A stretch of DNA of 64,000 bases, taken from the NCBI GenBank assembly GCA_035351315.1, contig DAOPVX010000003.1, positions 1 to 64,000 of the forward strand, written 5' to 3'. The stretch is from UBA1359 sp029570385 (GTDB lineage Bacteria > Patescibacteriota > Patescibacteriia > Patescibacteriales > Patescibacteriaceae). The translations under genes and the position numbers were made by a program. Shown piece after piece: positions 8,743 to 17,662 of this stretch; positions within the stretch are counted from its first letter, which is position 1; each line of letters opens with the position of its first letter. The notes under the pieces were generated by a model, which was not told the origin of the DNA, did no database searches, and saw only the letters and a program-made list of their open reading frames with translations.

Positions 8743-10840
8743 TAATATTTGGTCAACTTTATTACAACTTCATTTTGGTTTTAATCAACTTCGTCCCGGT
8801 CAAGAACAAGCTATTCAGCAAGTATTGTCGGGCGGCGACTGCTTGGTTATTATGCCAACCGGCGGTGGAAAATCACTTTGCTTCCAGCTGCCAGCGCTAC
8901 TATTACCCGGTGTCACTCTGGTTATTTCACCATTAATCGCTTTGATGAAAGATCAGGTTGACCGGTTAAATACGATCGGCATACCAGCTACTTTCATTAA
9001 TAGCTCTATTGCACTAACTGAAGCTAATAACCGTCTTCAACAAGCTCTGACAGGGGCTTATCGGCTAATTTATGTCGCTCCAGAACGTTTTCATAGCCAA
9101 TCATTTCAAAAAATTATCCGACAATTAACTGTGAGTCTGGTCGCCGTCGATGAAGCGCATTGTATCAGCCAATGGGGCCATGATTTCCGGCCAAGCTATT
9201 TGCAGTTACAGCAATTCATTAAAAACCTGGGGCGGCCGCCGATACTAGCGCTAACCGCTACCGCTACACCTGAGGTCCGTCAAGACATTGTCCAGCAACT
9301 GGATATGGTCAAGCCGCAAGAAATAATTACCGGTTTTGGCCGGCCAAACTTGCATTTTGGCATCATTAGCACTGCTGATGGTTACAAAAAAGACGTGGTT
9401 CTAGAGACTATTCAAAAAGCGCCAGAAGCTAGCGGTATTGTTTATGTCAGTACTCGCCAGCGCGCTGATGAATTAGTTAATTTTTTAATTGATTATCACA
9501 TCTCAGCCGTAGAGTATCATGCCGGCTTAACGGCTGATGAACGGCAACGATTGCAAAATGAATTTATGACCGGCCGGGCTAAAGTAATTGTCGCCACTAA
9601 CGCCTTCGGCATGGGCATTGATAAAGCCGACCTGCGCTTTGTCATCCATTATGATATGCCTGGCACCATTGAGGCTTATTATCAAGAAGCTGGCCGAGCT
9701 GGCCGCGATGGTCAATCCAGTCTTTGTCTGCTACTCCATAGTCCGCGTGATCGCTACCTGCAAGAATTTTTTATTGAGGGCGATAATCCTTCAGTTGATT
9801 TAATTTTGGATATTTATGATTTTTTAACTACCTTTCCAGACAATCATATTTTAATCACCTACGGTTCTATAAAAAGCACTCTTGGTCTTGATATTCCGGA
9901 TTTAGCGGTTGGTACTGCTCTTAAAGTTCTAGAAAAAGAGGGTTATCTGGCCAAAACCTATGAAAAAACCAGTCAAGCAACTCTCAAACTAGCTGGTCCA
10001 GACATCAATTTAACCGCCGGACAAGAAGCTTTAGGTAAGCGGGCGAAAAAATCTTTAGAAATTTGGGGTAAACTCTATGATAATTACTCTCGCAAACTCC
10101 GTGCCGGCTATTCGGTTAATCTAGAATTCTTAGCCAGTGATTTGCGCTGCTCTAAAGATTCTTTGACTAGGCTGTTAAAAAAACTGCAAGAAAAAGAAAT
10201 AATTATTTATGAGCCGCCGTTTAAAGGAACCGAGATAACTCTATTAAAACGCTGTTCCCGCCAAGAAGTCCAGCTGGATCGACAAGCCTTGCGCGATAAA
10301 CTGCTTTTTGCCCGCAACAAACTAGATAAGATGGAGGACTATGTCTATCATAACGGTTGCCGACAAAAATATATTCTCAATTATTTTGGCGAAAAAACAG
10401 CTGAAGATTGCGGTCACTGTGATTGGTGCCGCCATCGCACCACTAATCAACGACCGATAACCAAACAGTCCAGCCGATCACGAATAGCCAAACAACCAGC
10501 AACTAAAAATATCCATTTAGAAACCAAGCTAACCCAGTTAACCACTCTAGAACTCCATGAATCCGGATTAGAAATCAATCAAATCGCCAGTAATCGCAAT
10601 CTGCAGCTAGATACAATCGTGGAACATTTCTGCTATTTACTAGAAAAAAACCTACTAAAAGATACTAGCCGGCTGCTTGATGACAATACCTTGTCAATCA
10701 TCAGCGATTTGTTAAAACAACGGCCGCAACTAATTAATAGTCGTTTAAGTGTCATTAAAAAAGAATTGCCCAGTTATATTGATTGGCCGGAGCTAAAAAT
10801 GGCACTAGCTGTTCTAAAACATCAATTGACCAAACAATGA
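8735..10840 (+). CDS. recQ: ATP-dependent DNA helicase RecQ
   Basis: This 3'-5' superfamily 2 DNA helicase acts in recombination and repair. The ATG at 8735 (MNSNIW) gives 701 residues; the longer frame to 8690 is inside folD. Helicase motifs are MPTGGGKSLCFQLP (Walker A), DEAHCISQWGHDFRPSY, ALTATATPEV and the QEAGRAGRDG motif VI. The RecQ zinc-binding cysteines occur around CRQKYIL and CGHCDWC, followed by a winged-helix RQC domain. No clear HRDC domain is seen; instead the last about 100 residues resemble a helix-turn-helix module (HTH_40-like). Its TGA overlaps the next ATG. Confidence 0.95.
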   Translation: MNSNIWSTLLQLHFGFNQLRPGQEQAIQQVLSGGDCLVIMPTGGGKSLCFQLPALLLPGVTLVISPLIALMKDQVDRLNTIGIPATFINSSIALTEANNRLQQALTGAYRLIYVAPERFHSQSFQKIIRQLTVSLVAVDEAHCISQWGHDFRPSYLQLQQFIKNLGRPPILALTATATPEVRQDIVQQLDMVKPQEIITGFGRPNLHFGIISTADGYKKDVVLETIQKAPEASGIVYVSTRQRADELVNFLIDYHISAVEYHAGLTADERQRLQNEFMTGRAKVIVATNAFGMGIDKADLRFVIHYDMPGTIEAYYQEAGRAGRDGQSSLCLLLHSPRDRYLQEFFIEGDNPSVDLILDIYDFLTTFPDNHILITYGSIKSTLGLDIPDLAVGTALKVLEKEGYLAKTYEKTSQATLKLAGPDINLTAGQEALGKRAKKSLEIWGKLYDNYSRKLRAGYSVNLEFLASDLRCSKDSLTRLLKKLQEKEIIIYEPPFKGTEITLLKRCSRQEVQLDRQALRDKLLFARNKLDKMEDYVYHNGCRQKYILNYFGEKTAEDCGHCDWCRHRTTNQRPITKQSSRSRIAKQPATKNIHLETKLTQLTTLELHESGLEINQIASNRNLQLDTIVEHFCYLLEKNLLKDTSRLLDDNTLSIISDLLKQRPQLINSRLSVIKKELPSYIDWPELKMALAVLKHQLTKQ

Positions 10841-11550
10841 AGCCGGCGCGGATTGAACAATTAAGGCAAATTGTCGCTGACAATTACCAAGAAATTGCTG
10901 AACAATTCTCGGCAACCCGTCAAAAACCACTTTGGCCGCGATTGCGACAAATACTTCGCCAATTGCCAATCAGCGGCCGACTGCTTGATATTGGCTGCGG
11001 CAATGGACGCTTGTTAGAAGAATTAAAAAAAAGACCGATTGACTGTTATGTCGGCCTGGATAATTCTACTGAATTGTTAAAAATTGCTGCTCAACGCTAT
11101 CCGCCAACCGCTTGGCCATTTTCTATTAGCTGGCAACCGGGCGATCTCTTAGACACACCGACCGGACAACCATTTGATGTTGTCTGTTGTATTGCCGCTT
11201 TACATCATTTACCCGGTCGCGCTAATCGCCAGCTGGCGGCCAAAAACTTGTGCCGCTGGCTCAAACCAACTGGTTATTTAATAATCAGCGTTTGGGATTT
11301 ATGGCGCCAACCTAAATATTGGCCAAAATTATTAGCTGGCTTATGGTTATCTCTCAATGGTCAGCTAGATTACGGCGACTTGTTGTTAAATTGGGGGCAA
11401 CAAAAATCACCGGGACGACAACGCTATTATCATGCCTTTACCAAAGGCGAATTAAAAAAATTAATAGCGGCAACCGGCCTTGATATTATTGATTGTCAAC
11501 GGGATGGACTTAATCTCTATCTAGTCGCCCGCCGGCCAATTAAAAATTGA
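10837..11550 (+). CDS. Class I SAM methyltransferase resembling Trm9/ALKBH8 tRNA methyltransferases
   Basis: The ATG at 10837 overlaps the recQ stop (ATGA) and gives 237 residues; an upstream in-frame start lies inside recQ. SAM motif I is LDIGCGNGRLL (about 49-59) and the acidic motif II region is VGLDNS. The segment IAALHHLPGRANRQLAAKNL followed by LKPTGYLIISVWD matches the post-motif pattern of Trm9 and ALKBH8 (IAxIHH ... GGxxLIYxWA). Those enzymes methylate the cm5U34 product of Elp3 to mcm5U34. The Elp3 gene lies in the same gene run, which supports but does not prove that role. A generic type 11 methyltransferase is the alternative. Confidence 0.75.
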   Translation: MKPARIEQLRQIVADNYQEIAEQFSATRQKPLWPRLRQILRQLPISGRLLDIGCGNGRLLEELKKRPIDCYVGLDNSTELLKIAAQRYPPTAWPFSISWQPGDLLDTPTGQPFDVVCCIAALHHLPGRANRQLAAKNLCRWLKPTGYLIISVWDLWRQPKYWPKLLAGLWLSLNGQLDYGDLLLNWGQQKSPGRQRYYHAFTKGELKKLIAATGLDIIDCQRDGLNLYLVARRPIKN

Positions 11551-13432
11551 CTGTCACTTGGCTATCCTCCAACCAGCCCGATTGACCACTGACCTGGCTA
11601 TTTTTTATATTCAAGGGTAATTGTTCAGAATAAGCCCGCTGAACTGATCGGGGCAAGTTTAATTCTAACGACAACGATGTCCGCTGACGACCTGGCTGTT
11701 TTTGTAAAAGTAATTCATAGCGATTCTGCTCTAAAAGCTTAACCACTGAATCGGACAAACGATAAACCAACTTAATTTCCTTGGTCTTTTTTGGCTCGAC
11801 GACGATAAAGCCGCCAAAAACTGTCTTCCCCAATTCTTGAGTAGTGGTAGCCGCATCTTTATAACCAGCTTGACTAATCAGCTGGCTGCCAAGTGGCGCA
11901 TAAACCCGAGTATAAGTCTGATAGCGAGTTGTCCGCCAATCAAAACCGCCATTATGTTTATAAATCAGCCGCAATTCCGCCAACCATTGGCCGTCGGATT
12001 GGTAAAGCCGGTAATTAATCTGCTTATCAACCACGGCATCAGTTTTAAAAGCCGCCAAATTAGCGTCAATTACCCATAAATAATCACCATCAGCAGACCG
12101 AGCTTGACCAGCCCAATTTTGTTGGACTAACCATTGTTGGACAGCTTGGTTGTCACTGTATAATAAAATATTCTTCCGTTCTAAGTTTTTAGTGACTATT
12201 CTCGCCACTTCGGTCCAGCGGCTGGCCGGCAAAGCCAATAACCGCTTTTCCAATTCACGAATTACATCATTAATAACTGCCTTACGATTCCAAGAAGTAA
12301 CACCATAATTATCATAAGACATTTCCACCCGATATTGTAATAACTCCACAAAATTCTGCTGATTATAGGTCTGATCCTCAACCGTAATCGGCCCGACCAG
12401 ACCTAATAAATCTTCAACAATAGCCGGAGTAATGGCAATCACGCCATCAATGCGTTCAGCCGTGGCGGTCTTATTAATCGCTTTGGTTTGCTCTTGATAA
12501 AAATAACGCACTTGCCGAGCCGTCGTCGGAAAATCTGGCGACCAATTGGCATCGCGCAGAAACCATTGTTTGACGCCTAAATATTTATTCAATTCGGCTG
12601 GCGGCGCTGGTTTAAAATAATCTTGCGCCGGCATATCTAGGTGATAGCTATCATGAGCCTCTAAATTAACGACTTGGCCATTGTGCAATTCTAATAAACC
12701 ATAATTACCGATAAAACCACCGGTTGGCCGTAATTCATCATTATTCTGCAAAATTAATAGAAAACGCCCATCGCTAACTTGGCCAGCCAAGTATGGCGCT
12801 AGCTGCAACCATGGCAAATGTTCGGCCAATAAGGCTTTGCCGTCTTGCAGTGCCTGGCGCAATTCACCGACTGGAGCATTAAGCTTAGTCAAGCCAGCGG
12901 CAAAATTAACTTGATTCAAGCTACTCTCGAGTTCATGCAGGTTAGCTAAAGTTTTTAACAACAGCGGCTGAATACCCTGCATCTGCGACAATATTTGAGT
13001 TGTACTGCTAGGTGTTAAATTCTCCAATGAAGCCGCCGTCAAACCCGACGGCCAATTGGATTGCCATTGTTCGGCTTGAGCCAACACATCAACAGCAGTC
13101 TGACAAGCTAATTCAGCTGATTTCAATAAATTATAAACACTATTGGTCTGCTGATGATACCAACCGATTCTAGATAATAACCAATGCTTGGCCAGTATTT
13201 GACTATGATCGCGCGCCGCTAAAAAAGATTGTTGCGCTTGTTGCACAGCCGTTTGCGCTGGTAGCCATTCACCAGCTTTAGCTAATTGCCAGCCCTGCTC
13301 TAATGATTGTTTGCCGGCTAAACCCGATTGATAGGTTAACCAAGCCGCCCGAGTTAAACGACAACCATCAATAACAATAATCAATAGACAACCAATAATT
13401 ACTAACCAAAATAAACGGCGGCTTACGGACAT
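11540..13432 (-). CDS. DUF4012 domain-containing membrane-anchored protein
   Basis: The 630-residue protein has one N-terminal transmembrane helix (about 8-25) followed by a helical region of about 180 residues. The DUF4012 core includes LILQNNDELRPTGGFIGNYG and VNLEAHDSYHLD. The family is frequent in Patescibacteria and Actinobacteria, faces the outside of the membrane, and is often linked to surface polysaccharide genes; its biochemical role is unknown. Its 3' end overlaps the convergent Trm9-like gene by 11 nt. The nearest genes give no functional hint. Confidence 0.88.
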   Translation of the reverse strand: MSVSRRLFWLVIIGCLLIIVIDGCRLTRAAWLTYQSGLAGKQSLEQGWQLAKAGEWLPAQTAVQQAQQSFLAARDHSQILAKHWLLSRIGWYHQQTNSVYNLLKSAELACQTAVDVLAQAEQWQSNWPSGLTAASLENLTPSSTTQILSQMQGIQPLLLKTLANLHELESSLNQVNFAAGLTKLNAPVGELRQALQDGKALLAEHLPWLQLAPYLAGQVSDGRFLLILQNNDELRPTGGFIGNYGLLELHNGQVVNLEAHDSYHLDMPAQDYFKPAPPAELNKYLGVKQWFLRDANWSPDFPTTARQVRYFYQEQTKAINKTATAERIDGVIAITPAIVEDLLGLVGPITVEDQTYNQQNFVELLQYRVEMSYDNYGVTSWNRKAVINDVIRELEKRLLALPASRWTEVARIVTKNLERKNILLYSDNQAVQQWLVQQNWAGQARSADGDYLWVIDANLAAFKTDAVVDKQINYRLYQSDGQWLAELRLIYKHNGGFDWRTTRYQTYTRVYAPLGSQLISQAGYKDAATTTQELGKTVFGGFIVVEPKKTKEIKLVYRLSDSVVKLLEQNRYELLLQKQPGRQRTSLSLELNLPRSVQRAYSEQLPLNIKNSQVSGQSGWLEDSQVTVNF

Positions 13433-13494
13433 AACATTAAATATTACTAATTATTTTATAATTATATAACAAAATTGAGCAGAGCCAAAATAAA

Positions 13495-13518
13495 AAACAG
13501 AGCCGCCTAGCTCTGTTT
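13495..13518 (-). terminator. Intrinsic terminator after rpsP
   Basis: A 9-bp stem (AAACAGAGC with GCTCTGTTT) and 6-nt loop are followed by T-rich sequence on the minus strand, 15 nt after the rpsP stop. The symmetrical A and T flanks could also work from the plus strand. Confidence 0.75.
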
Positions 13519-13532
13519 TTCAATAATCAATT

Positions 13533-14030
13533 CTATTCGGCGTTTGGCGTGGCGTCAGTCCCGGCCTCGTCGCTAGCTTTAACCGCTTCAGCCGACTCTG
13601 TGGAGACTGGCTCTTCAACTGGTTCTTCGGTTGACTCGGCAGCAACCTCGGCAGCCGGCTCTTCAACAGTTGACTCGGCAGCAACCTCTTCTGCGGCGAC
13701 CGGTTCAGCAGCAGCCGCAGTTGGCGTCTTGTCTGGCTTAACAGTTTCAGCGACAACTGGAGCGGGCTGCTTACTGACAACACGAATAATTTCGCCTTTA
13801 ATAATCTGATGGCTAACTAGTAAATTATTAACAGTAGTGGTCATCTGAGCTCCCTGGCTCAGCCAATAATTAATTCGTTCAGCCTTGGCCTGTAATTCTT
13901 TAGACTTGGGATTATAGGAGCCGAGATTTTCCAGGATCCGTCCATAGGGATCACGGCCGACCTCAGAAATAATAAAACGATAGAATGGCGCTTTCTTTTT
14001 GCCAATACGGGCAAGCTTGATTTTCAGCAT
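13533..14030 (-). CDS. rpsP: 30S ribosomal protein S16 with acidic C-terminal tail
   Basis: S16 is an assembly protein of the small subunit. The ATG at 14030 gives MLKIKLARIGKKKAPFYRF, the canonical N-terminus; a TTG two codons upstream is possible but unnecessary. The first about 90 residues are ordinary S16. The remaining 75 or so are low-complexity Ala, Glu, Val, Pro and Ser (repeats such as AAESTEEPVEEP), an extension absent from typical S16. The usual rimM-trmD partners are not adjacent. A strong promoter lies 50 nt upstream and a terminator directly downstream, so it is monocistronic. Confidence 0.95.
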   Translation of the reverse strand: MLKIKLARIGKKKAPFYRFIISEVGRDPYGRILENLGSYNPKSKELQAKAERINYWLSQGAQMTTTVNNLLVSHQIIKGEIIRVVSKQPAPVVAETVKPDKTPTAAAAEPVAAEEVAAESTVEEPAAEVAAESTEEPVEEPVSTESAEAVKASDEAGTDATPNAE

Positions 14031-14083
14031 AAACAATGCCTGTTTAGATAATAACTAAATAAGTGAGCATTAACGGTAGCTTG

Positions 14084-14113
14084 ATTATAGCCTTAATTAG
14101 CAATTTTTGTCAA
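14084..14113 (-). promoter_or_regulatory. Promoter of rpsP
   Basis: On the minus strand TTGACA (14113-14108) and TATAAT (14089-14084) are separated by 18 nt: a perfect consensus pair. The predicted leader to the rpsP ATG is about 45 nt. Confidence 0.75.
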
Positions 14114-14154
14114 GAAAATGGGGGGTATAGCAAAACTGGCTAATAAATAAACAA

Positions 14155-14175
14155 AACCACTATCAGTAAGTGGTT
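14155..14175 (-). terminator. Terminator after the tRNA cluster
   Basis: A 7-bp stem (AACCACT with AGTGGTT) and 7-nt loop are followed by TTGTTTATTTATT on the minus strand, directly 3' of tRNA-Gly. Confidence 0.6.
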
Positions 14176-14181
14176 GTGCAG

Positions 14182-14253
14182 AGCGGGTAACGGGAATCGA
14201 ACCCGTATCTTCAGCTTGGAAGGCTGACATAAAAGCCATTATACTATACCCGC
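14182..14253 (-). tRNA. tRNA-Gly (TCC)
   Basis: The cloverleaf reads on the minus strand with acceptor GCGGGTA/TACCCGC, discriminator T, and anticodon loop CTTCCAA (TCC). CCA is not encoded. It is the last of five tRNAs downstream of 16S rRNA. Confidence 0.93.
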
Positions 14254-14332
14254 AAGTGGCCAAAATTCGGTAGTCTCAACCAAGCCGAAAATAAAAAACA
14301 GCCAGGCAACGCTCCGGTAATTTCAGCCATGG

Positions 14333-14407
14333 TCGGGATGCCGAGATTTGAACTCGGGATCTCCTGCTCCCAAAGCAGGCGCCTTAAACCAGCTGGGCCA
14401 CACCCCG
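14333..14407 (-). tRNA. tRNA-Pro (TGG)
   Basis: The acceptor is CGGGGTG with CATCCCG, and the anticodon loop TTTGGGA gives anticodon TGG. Discriminator A is followed by a genomically encoded CCA (14332-14330), which most tRNAs in this window lack. Confidence 0.92.
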
Positions 14408-14441
14408 TAAATAAAAATAGCTATAACGATACTAGTTACTG

Positions 14442-14513
14442 TGCCCCGGGTCAGAATCGGACTGACGACACAAGGATTTTCAGTCCTTTGCTCTACCACT
14501 GAGCTACCGAGGC
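14442..14513 (-). tRNA. tRNA-Phe (GAA)
   Basis: The acceptor GCCTCGG pairs with CCGGGGC (one G-U pair). The anticodon loop CTGAAAA gives GAA. The third tRNA downstream of fMet and Ile. Confidence 0.93.
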
Positions 14514-14524
14514 TCTAAGTATAG

Positions 14525-14597
14525 TTGCGGGGGTCGGATTCGAACCGACGACCTCCAGGTTATGGGCCTGGCGAGCTGCCAACTGCTCTACCCCGCG
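14525..14597 (-). tRNA. Initiator tRNA-fMet (CAT), atypical anticodon arm
   Basis: Initiator identity is shown by the unpaired C1/A72 end of the acceptor (CGCGGGG against CCCCGCA) and by the A11:U24 pair in the D-stem. The anticodon loop reads CCCATAA, so position 33 is C instead of the near-universal U. The stem is CCAGG/CCTGG, which gives A29:U41 in place of the first of the three consecutive G:C pairs expected of initiators. Confidence 0.92.
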
Positions 14598-14608
14598 ATA
14601 ATTTTGAG

Positions 14609-14682
14609 TGGGCAACGGAGGAGTTGAACCTCCGACCTCGACATTATCAGTGTCGCGCTCTAACCAACTGAGCTAGTTGCCC
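14609..14682 (-). tRNA. tRNA-Ile (GAT)
   Basis: The acceptor GGGCAAC pairs with GTTGCCC and the anticodon loop CTGATAA gives GAT. It is the first tRNA after 16S rRNA, the position it holds in many rRNA operons, although no 23S gene follows here. Confidence 0.94.
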
Positions 14683-14703
14683 TTGTCTTTGATAATAACA
14701 AAA

Positions 14704-14736
14704 AAAGATTGCCCAAACAATATGGGACCAATCTTT
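14704..14736 (-). terminator. Terminator-like hairpin between 16S rRNA and tRNA-Ile
   Basis: AAAGATTG pairs with CAATCTTT (8 bp), with an inner CCC/GGG, followed on the minus strand by seven T. It could end most 16S transcripts before the tRNA cluster, or be a processing site read through by the polymerase. Confidence 0.55.
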
Positions 14737-14779
14737 CTCTGCCGAATAGTCACAAGCCCCATAAACTTGCCGGATTTCG

Positions 14780-14802
14780 GCGCTAACAGGCGCTAGTTCA
14801 AA
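14780..14802 (-). repeat. 16S processing stem, 3' arm
   Basis: This 23-nt element is complementary at 22 of 23 positions to 16413-16435 on the other side of the 16S gene. Such a long stem looping out the whole 16S RNA is the expected RNase III processing substrate. Confidence 0.85.
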
Positions 14803-14891
14803 TTTTGAGCTACCGATTTACTCAGTAGACTCGCCACTATTGCTAGTGGCCGACTAAATTGCCGCTTTTACAGCTAGCAATATACTCCCTA

Positions 14892-16372
<1,481 letters not shown>

Positions 16373-16412
16373 ATATTGAAGAGAATGTTTAGCTCTCTTA
16401 TAAAGAATAGTT

Positions 16413-16435
16413 TTTGAATTAGCGCCTGTTAGCGC
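16413..16435 (-). repeat. 16S processing stem, 5' arm
   Basis: This is the upstream partner of 14780-14802 (22 of 23 positions complementary). It lies in the leader between the rRNA promoter and the mature 16S 5' end. Confidence 0.85.
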
Positions 16436-16520
16436 TAAAATCGTCTGCTATTGTTAATGTTCAACCAAAAAATGGATTATTAAAAATACTTATCTAACAA
16501 TAGTTAAACAAGTATCTGTA

Positions 16521-16549
16521 ATGATAAATGATTTTACCATGACTGTCAA
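16521..16549 (-). promoter_or_regulatory. rRNA promoter
   Basis: On the minus strand TTGACA (16549-16544), a 17-nt spacer and TATCAT (16526-16521) stand about 140 nt upstream of the 16S 5' end. The leader downstream contains the processing stem arm. Confidence 0.65.
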
Positions 16550-16582
16550 GAGTCCTAAAATACTGGTTATTCGCTGCTCTGC

Positions 16583-17536
16583 CTAAATATTACTCAAATT
16601 TGACCGATAAAAAACAGTAGCCTCTTCTGGCGGCATTGAATTAACTATTAATCCCGAACCAATCTCAACTCCAGCCCAAATATTACCGCGCGGCTGAACC
16701 TTAATAACAAAATGTTGATCAGTGGCCGAGATTACTTGGTGCAAACAAATATTATAAGCCATTCCTAAAGTTTGTAGCTGCTTTAGAATCAAACTAAGAC
16801 CACTGGCCAAAGACCGAAGCTCCACCTGGCTAGCTTGGCCGATATTGTCTTGATGCCGCTTAGGGAATATCCAGGCCTCATACGGAAAGCGACTGGCATA
16901 CGGAGCAATGACTGCCACATTATGATCTTGCCAAATTAAGCGTTCAGCTGCCATAACTTCTTTGGCAATCATATCGCAATACGGGCAATGACCGGTCCGC
17001 CGACGATAGCGCCGGGCGGCTGATAATTCGGCGCGAATAGCCAGCGGCAATATCTTGGTAGCAAAAACTTGTGAGTGAGAGTGTTCCAGCGAAGCCCCAG
17101 CGTCATGGCCATAATTCTTAAAACAAAGAATATAATCTAATGGCGGCTGTTTACTCAGCGCAATGGTCCGCTGAGCATACATTTTTAACACCATAGCTAA
17201 TTCGTCAATAGTCACATCTGCCAATGATTGTTCATGGCGTGGCGTATCAATTATAACTTCTTGCTTACCTAGAGCCTGCTGATTATCCATCTCCACTGCC
17301 GGATAAATATTATTAATAGCCGCTACCTGCCATTTCTTAGCTGAATTAGGCGGCAATAATTCAATAACATTATTATAATCCAACTTTTCCGGACAAAAAA
17401 AACAACTAGTGGCCACGCGCTGATCAATTTTAGGTTTGGTGGCTTTATGATTTTTTGGTCGCGCCGCCCGACCTGGACTAATAATTACTTCTTGCGCTAA
17501 AAGATAATCGCGACGAATTGCTGATCGCTTACTCAT
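16583..17536 (-). CDS. Galactose-1-phosphate uridylyltransferase-like HIT-superfamily protein
   Basis: The 317-residue protein has the GalT active-site motif HSHSQ (in LEHSHSQVFA, about residue 156), where the central histidine forms the uridylyl intermediate. Two CxxC pairs (CFFC and CPYC) could bind zinc, as in bacterial GalT. The N-terminal RRDYLLAQEVIISPGRAARP resembles the GalT nucleotide-binding start. It could transfer a nucleotidyl group to a sugar phosphate other than galactose, and no Leloir pathway genes are nearby. It lies between the rRNA promoter and the SpoIID gene on the same strand. Confidence 0.85.
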   Translation of the reverse strand: MSKRSAIRRDYLLAQEVIISPGRAARPKNHKATKPKIDQRVATSCFFCPEKLDYNNVIELLPPNSAKKWQVAAINNIYPAVEMDNQQALGKQEVIIDTPRHEQSLADVTIDELAMVLKMYAQRTIALSKQPPLDYILCFKNYGHDAGASLEHSHSQVFATKILPLAIRAELSAARRYRRRTGHCPYCDMIAKEVMAAERLIWQDHNVAVIAPYASRFPYEAWIFPKRHQDNIGQASQVELRSLASGLSLILKQLQTLGMAYNICLHQVISATDQHFVIKVQPRGNIWAGVEIGSGLIVNSMPPEEATVFYRSNLSNI

Positions 17537-17592
17537 ATATTAAAAATAAAAATTATTATTACTATAATAACACAAATAAGCACCAAAACAAA

Positions 17593-17643
17593 AACCGACC
17601 CCCGGGAATCAATGTCTTTTTGCCTGATACCTGGGAGCCGGTT
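17593..17643 (-). terminator. Terminator after the SpoIID-like gene
   Basis: A 19-position imperfect stem (17 pairs including G-U) with a 13-nt loop is followed by TTTTGTTTT on the minus strand, 20 nt after the stop codon. Confidence 0.7.
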
Positions 17644-17662
17644 AGTTGTTTATGATTAATTA

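Noticed and set aside
13520..13809. Overlapping open frames over the rpsP tail
   Set aside because: They are alternative frames of the low-complexity Ala/Glu tail of S16; only the S16 frame has family motifs.
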